Source of the DNA: Candidatus Poribacteria bacterium
GTDB taxonomy: Bacteria; Poribacteria; WGA-4E; GCA-2687025
Assembly (NCBI GenBank): GCA_018644665.1
Contig: JABGQA010000096.1
Location: 1-64,000, forward strand
DNA length: 64,000 bases
Direction: 5' to 3'
The stretch's first letter is position 1, and the number at the start of each line of letters is the position of its first letter. This document shows positions 60,989-64,000 of this stretch, piece by piece. The position numbers were made by a program, and so were the translations under genes. The notes under the pieces are model-generated. The model saw only the letters and a list, made by a program, of their open reading frames with translations. It did no database searches and was not told where the DNA came from.

Positions 60989-61816
60989 ATGCGACGACGC
61001 TTACAGATGTTGGTATGCCGCGCGGCCGTCCCCAGCATCGCGGCATTGCTTTGCGCCGGCGCCGCTTTCGTCGCCCCGCTCGCGGCCTGGGGTCGGGACG
61101 TCGAGGGGCTGATCGCCTACTTCGGTTTCGAGGAAGGCGACGGCGGTACGGTCTCGGACACGAGCGGCTCTGGACACGAGGGGGAACTCCTCGGCGACAT
61201 GACCTGGGACGATGGGAGGTACGGAGGCGGGCTGAACTTCGGCGGCGACGACGGCTACGTGCGTGTGCCGGACCACGCGGATTTCGAGTTTGTTGAAGGG
61301 GTCACGCTCGCGGCGTGGATACGCCCGACACTTACGCCTGGCCCCGGTGAATGGCAACTCATCGCCGCGAAGGGACAGGACGCCGCGGAGTTCTTCGAGA
61401 TCCTCCTCAACCCCGCCGGGTACCTGTGGATGGGCTGGCAGTTCCCCGGCGGGCGTATCGTCCCCGACCAGAGCCCTCCGTCGATCGTGCCAGACGAGTG
61501 GCAGCACGTCGCCGTCTCGTACCAGATAGACGAGTGGTGGGCCGTCTATCTGGACGGCGAGATACTCGTCGAGTATCCGGCGGAGAACCAGGAACTTGTC
61601 CCGAACACGGATGACCTGCTGCTCGGCGTTGAGGAGCCGTTGGGCCTGGACCGCTTCTACAACGGCGGCATGGACGAATTCGTGCTGTACGACCGCGGCC
61701 TGACGCAGGACGAGATTCAGGAAGTGCAGGCAGGTATGGCGGCGTTGCTCCCTGTGGATGCAGACGGCATGAGCCCGGAGCGGTGGGGCTCTATCAAGGC
61801 CGGGTACGAACGCTAG
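60989..61816 (+). CDS. Secreted LamG domain protein
   Basis: ATG 60989 follows AGGAGAGCCCC and starts a signal peptide (VPSIAALLCAGAAFVAPLAA). The 275-residue product has one LamG domain: GLIAYFGFEEGDGGTVSDTS, DGYVRVPDHADFEFVEGVTL, AAWIRPTLTPGPGEWQLIAA, WQHVAVSYQIDEWWAVYLDG and GGMDEFVLYDRGLTQDEI. The end LLPVDADGMSPERWGSIKAG is a weaker version of the GKL..TW..L(R/K) tail seen in the other two secreted proteins. It is divergent from manD, with 223 bases between starts. Confidence 0.9.
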   Translation: MRRRLQMLVCRAAVPSIAALLCAGAAFVAPLAAWGRDVEGLIAYFGFEEGDGGTVSDTSGSGHEGELLGDMTWDDGRYGGGLNFGGDDGYVRVPDHADFEFVEGVTLAAWIRPTLTPGPGEWQLIAAKGQDAAEFFEILLNPAGYLWMGWQFPGGRIVPDQSPPSIVPDEWQHVAVSYQIDEWWAVYLDGEILVEYPAENQELVPNTDDLLLGVEEPLGLDRFYNGGMDEFVLYDRGLTQDEIQEVQAGMAALLPVDADGMSPERWGSIKAGYER

Positions 61817-62056
61817 GCCGCCGGGCGCCGCAGCCGCGGCCCGCGCATTGACGCGATCTCGCGCGCTAGGTACATTGCGTCGTGTCCGTGGGTTCTTGGG
61901 AAGTCTGCCGAGCGCAGCATCGGTTGCATCTAGCGCAGGTCGCCGGGAGGTCGTGTGGGGTCGGAGGGAATCGCCCGCCGTGGATCGGACGCGTGGGTCA
62001 CCTCGCGTTGGACGAGGGCGTACGACTGGGATTGGACCACGGCCAAGCCGACGTCC

Positions 62057-62968
62057 ATGACCGAGCACTCCGCGCGGCTACGGGCTGACATCCTGCCACC
62101 GAGCTTCTACTACCACGTGTTGCGCGTCGTGCAGGAGCAGCCCTCGTCGGAACTCGATGTCGGCACGCTTCGCGTGCAGTGCGTCGAGGCGACTGACACG
62201 GTGCGCTCCATTCTCAGCGCTTGCCACTCGCCGCGTTCCATCGCATCCATCATCGCCGAGGTCCATGGCGCCGCGGCCGGCACAAAGGGAGCCGTCCTCG
62301 GAGTCACGCAGGCTCTTATACGCGCCGGTTTGCTCGCGCCGGCTGGCGCGGAGGAGCCGCCGGACACCGCTGCGGCGTTCCACGCGGCACGGACGCTGTA
62401 CGGCTTCTTCCAGCAGGAAGAGGAGATGGTCCCTGCGATGGAGGCGATACACGCGCACGCTCCCAAGACGGTCGTGGAGATCGGCACGGCTTGGGGCGGC
62501 AGCCTGTTCTGCTGGGCGCAGGTCGCAGATCCCGACGCGCTGCTTGTCAGCGTCGATCTCCCGGGTGGAGTGGGTGGAGCTGGCTATCTGCCTGAATCCA
62601 TCCCGCACTTCAGGAACTTCTGCTTCGAGGGCCAGGAACTTGTGGCGATCCTCGGGGACTCGCGAGACAGCGCGGTGATCGGCGCCGTGGATGACGCGCT
62701 CGCGGGCCGCAGCATCGACCTCCTCTTCATAGACGGCGACCATGCGTACGAGGGCGTTAAGGCGGATTTCGAGCAGTACAGCCCTCTCGTCACACCGGGT
62801 GGGATGGTCATGTTCCACGACATCCAGCCGCAGACCGAGGTCGACCCGGCCCAACGGATCGAGGTGTCCGTGTTCTGGGACGAGATCAGCGCCGGACGCC
62901 GGTCCCACTCGTTCATCGCCGACCCCAGCCAGAGCGGGGCCGGCATCGGCATCATCTACATGGACTAG
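62057..62968 (+). CDS. Class I SAM-dependent methyltransferase (Methyltransf_24/CmcI-like)
   Basis: ATG 62057 is preferred since the protein then opens MTEHSARLRADILPPSFYYH. The longer GTG start at 61955 has GGGAGG but adds unlikely sequence. The 303-residue protein has a helical N-terminal part with a winged-helix look (IASIIAEVHGAAAGTKGAVL) and then a methyltransferase domain: VVEIGTAWGGSLFCWAQVAD (SAM motif I), LLVSVDLPGG, DLLFIDGDHAYEGVKADFEQ and LVTPGGMVMFHDI. The IDGDH/HDI pair suggests a metal-assisted enzyme like cephalosporin hydroxylase CmcI relatives. Substrate unknown. Confidence 0.82.
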   Translation: MTEHSARLRADILPPSFYYHVLRVVQEQPSSELDVGTLRVQCVEATDTVRSILSACHSPRSIASIIAEVHGAAAGTKGAVLGVTQALIRAGLLAPAGAEEPPDTAAAFHAARTLYGFFQQEEEMVPAMEAIHAHAPKTVVEIGTAWGGSLFCWAQVADPDALLVSVDLPGGVGGAGYLPESIPHFRNFCFEGQELVAILGDSRDSAVIGAVDDALAGRSIDLLFIDGDHAYEGVKADFEQYSPLVTPGGMVMFHDIQPQTEVDPAQRIEVSVFWDEISAGRRSHSFIADPSQSGAGIGIIYMD

Positions 62969-63377
62969 ACGGACGCGGTCACGGCTTCTCGACGATCGCG
63001 TTGGGGACCGTTACTCGCGCGGCGGTACGCGCCTTCCACCTCCCGGGCCCGCTGTCGGACCAGTGCATCACGGCGAAGGGGCGCGGCTGCAACAAGCGCC
63101 GTCTGCCGTCGCCAGGCGCCCGTCGGTCATCACCTTCCCTTTGGCTGCGTCGCGAACGCCCACGTCATTCAGGCCTGCAGCGCTACTAGCATCGTATGGC
63201 GGCCCTGGCCAAGCGGGCCCGGGCGCCGCCGTCGCGGCGGCCACTACGAGCCCCACGGCTGATCAAGGTTGACCCGCCGCCGATGGAGGCTATTGTTGTC
63301 CTAACAATGCGAGATGCCGCGGTCCTGATGTGGGAGACGGAAGGGCCGCCACGCTCCGTAGCCGATGGGGTGGACGG
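62969..63377. promoter_or_regulatory. Intergenic region with promoter-like element and dyad
   Basis: No gene is supported in these 409 bases. TTGACC (63269-63274), a 16-base spacer and TATTGT (63291-63296) form a plausible promoter on the plus strand. It overlaps the perfect dyad ATTGTT-GTCCT-AACAAT (63292-63308), a possible operator. They lie about 80 bases before the cadherin-like gene and could drive it. Confidence 0.4.
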
Positions 63378-64000
63378 ATGAGCAGACCAGGGATCGCTTG
63401 TCGACTAGGCGTCACCGTTCCGATCGCTGCGGCCCTGATGACCGTGGGCGCGGCACTCCTCCGGGCTCCTGAGGCCCGGGCCAATGTCGCGCCGCGCGCG
63501 GTTGGGCAGTACGTGCGCGCCACTCGCGGCGCGTCCCCGCTATCCCTAGACTTGCAGGCCGTCGACGCAGACGACGACCCGATCACGTTCCTCCTCGTGT
63601 CGCCTGCGACACACGGTACGGCGGCAATCACGCCTTCGGGGCAAGCCACGTACACGGTCGATGCGCGGTACGCCGGCTCGGACACGTTCACGTTTGCCGC
63701 TACCGACGGCATCGACCAAGGCGATGCGGCGACAGTGGACATATCGATAAGGAACACGCAACCAACCGCGACCGGCGGTTCACTCTCCACGAGGTCCGAG
63801 ACCCCAGTCGAGGTCGACCTGAGACCGTGGGGCGACGACGCGGACGGTGACCAGACCACGTATGAAATTGTCACGCCTCCGACGCACGGAAGCCTGCCAG
63901 CGATTCTCCTCCGCGTCACGGGGCGAAGCACGTACCACCCAGAGGCCGGGTTCGACGGCACGGACAGCTTCACCTTCAGAGTGTCCGATGGCATTGAGGA
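63378..64000 (+). CDS. Secreted cadherin-like/Ig-like tandem repeat protein, cut by right edge
   Basis: ATG 63378 starts a signal peptide (LGVTVPIAAALMTVGAALLR, ending near PEARA) and the frame is open to the window end, 207 codons. Two repeats of the tandem-95/cadherin-like type are visible. The first has DLQAVDADDDPITFLLVSPA, HGTAAITPSGQATYTVDARY and AGSDTFTFAATDGI; the second has DADGDQTTYEIVTPPTHGSL, YHPEAGFDGTDSFTFRVSDG. Such proteins are usually very long surface adhesins with calcium-binding Asp residues. The C-terminus is not in the window. A promoter-like element lies about 80 bases upstream. Confidence 0.88.
   Translation, partial: MSRPGIACRLGVTVPIAAALMTVGAALLRAPEARANVAPRAVGQYVRATRGASPLSLDLQAVDADDDPITFLLVSPATHGTAAITPSGQATYTVDARYAGSDTFTFAATDGIDQGDAATVDISIRNTQPTATGGSLSTRSETPVEVDLRPWGDDADGDQTTYEIVTPPTHGSLPAILLRVTGRSTYHPEAGFDGTDSFTFRVSDGIE

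Noticed and set aside
1-64000. tRNA, rRNA, phage or plasmid genes
   Set aside because: I looked for cloverleaf arms with conserved T-loop bases, rRNA motifs, integrases, terminases and replication genes and saw none.

Overview
The window is GC-rich bacterial chromosomal DNA with about 47 protein genes and no rRNA, tRNA, insertion sequence or CRISPR array that I can see. The gene mix includes M81 (MlrC-like) peptidase, phytanoyl-CoA dioxygenases, many xylose-isomerase-like TIM barrels, a DUF6785-type membrane protein, DUF4838, LamG and CBM9-like secreted proteins, a tricorn-like peptidase and an ECF sigma factor carrying a membrane-tethered tail. This resembles Candidatus Poribacteria or a neighbouring group (Latescibacterota or Planctomycetota-like). 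The assignment is inference from gene families, not from a marker gene.

Layout. 0-7.4 kb: a response regulator cut by the left edge, a secreted propeller/phosphoesterase, a six-hairpin glycosidase-like protein and a GNAT. 7.6-16.9 kb: sugar isomerases, M81 peptidase, small-molecule kinase, VOC protein, PhyH oxygenase and a secreted hydrolase, followed by a tandem array (14.6-16.3 kb) of four related small membrane-protein genes. The array is interleaved with broken copies of the flanking hydrolase and GNAT genes. 16.9-25.6 kb: a heparinase-like lipoprotein, then a convergent minus-strand cluster of SDR, tricorn-like peptidase, a frameshifted FG-GAP-like protein and UxuA. 25.6-36.6 kb: a gene-free stretch with repeated AT-rich words, a polytopic membrane protein, trpF with a consensus promoter, a DUF3179 gene with an in-frame UGA at the first Cys of its CxxC motif, an ECF sigma/sensor fusion and a MASE1-CHASE-PAS histidine kinase. 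36.8-50.1 kb: DUF4838, GNAT, a three-domain folate one-carbon fusion, RIO kinase, GH130-like protein, orphan DNA methyltransferase, nitroreductase, a ferredoxin-cyclase-TIM-barrel fusion, a sialidase-like protein and an MDR dehydrogenase. 50.1-64 kb: PhyH, beta-helix and CBM9-like cluster, isomerase, frameshifted kinase, BtrH-like protein, two LamG proteins, the ManD/dehydrogenase/KduD operon, a methyltransferase and the start of a cadherin-like repeat protein.

How it works together. The secreted proteins (heparinase-like lyase, sialidase-like propeller, parallel beta-helix, LamG, CBM9, glycosidase-like) and the cytoplasmic uronate enzymes (UxuA, ManD, KduD, dehydrogenases, isomerases) fit growth on uronic-acid-containing or sulfated host or algal polysaccharides. 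The sigma fusion carries Asp-box motifs and may sense such material at the cell surface.

Most notable: (1) the probable new selenoprotein (UxxC plus a SECIS-like hairpin) in the DUF3179 family at 28973-29995; (2) the tandem small-membrane-protein array with flanking-gene remnants; (3) three unusual domain fusions; (4) a short shared C-terminal motif in three secreted proteins. Two other genes carry single-base shifts at G runs. These may be assembly errors and should be separated from the UGA case, which is a base substitution.
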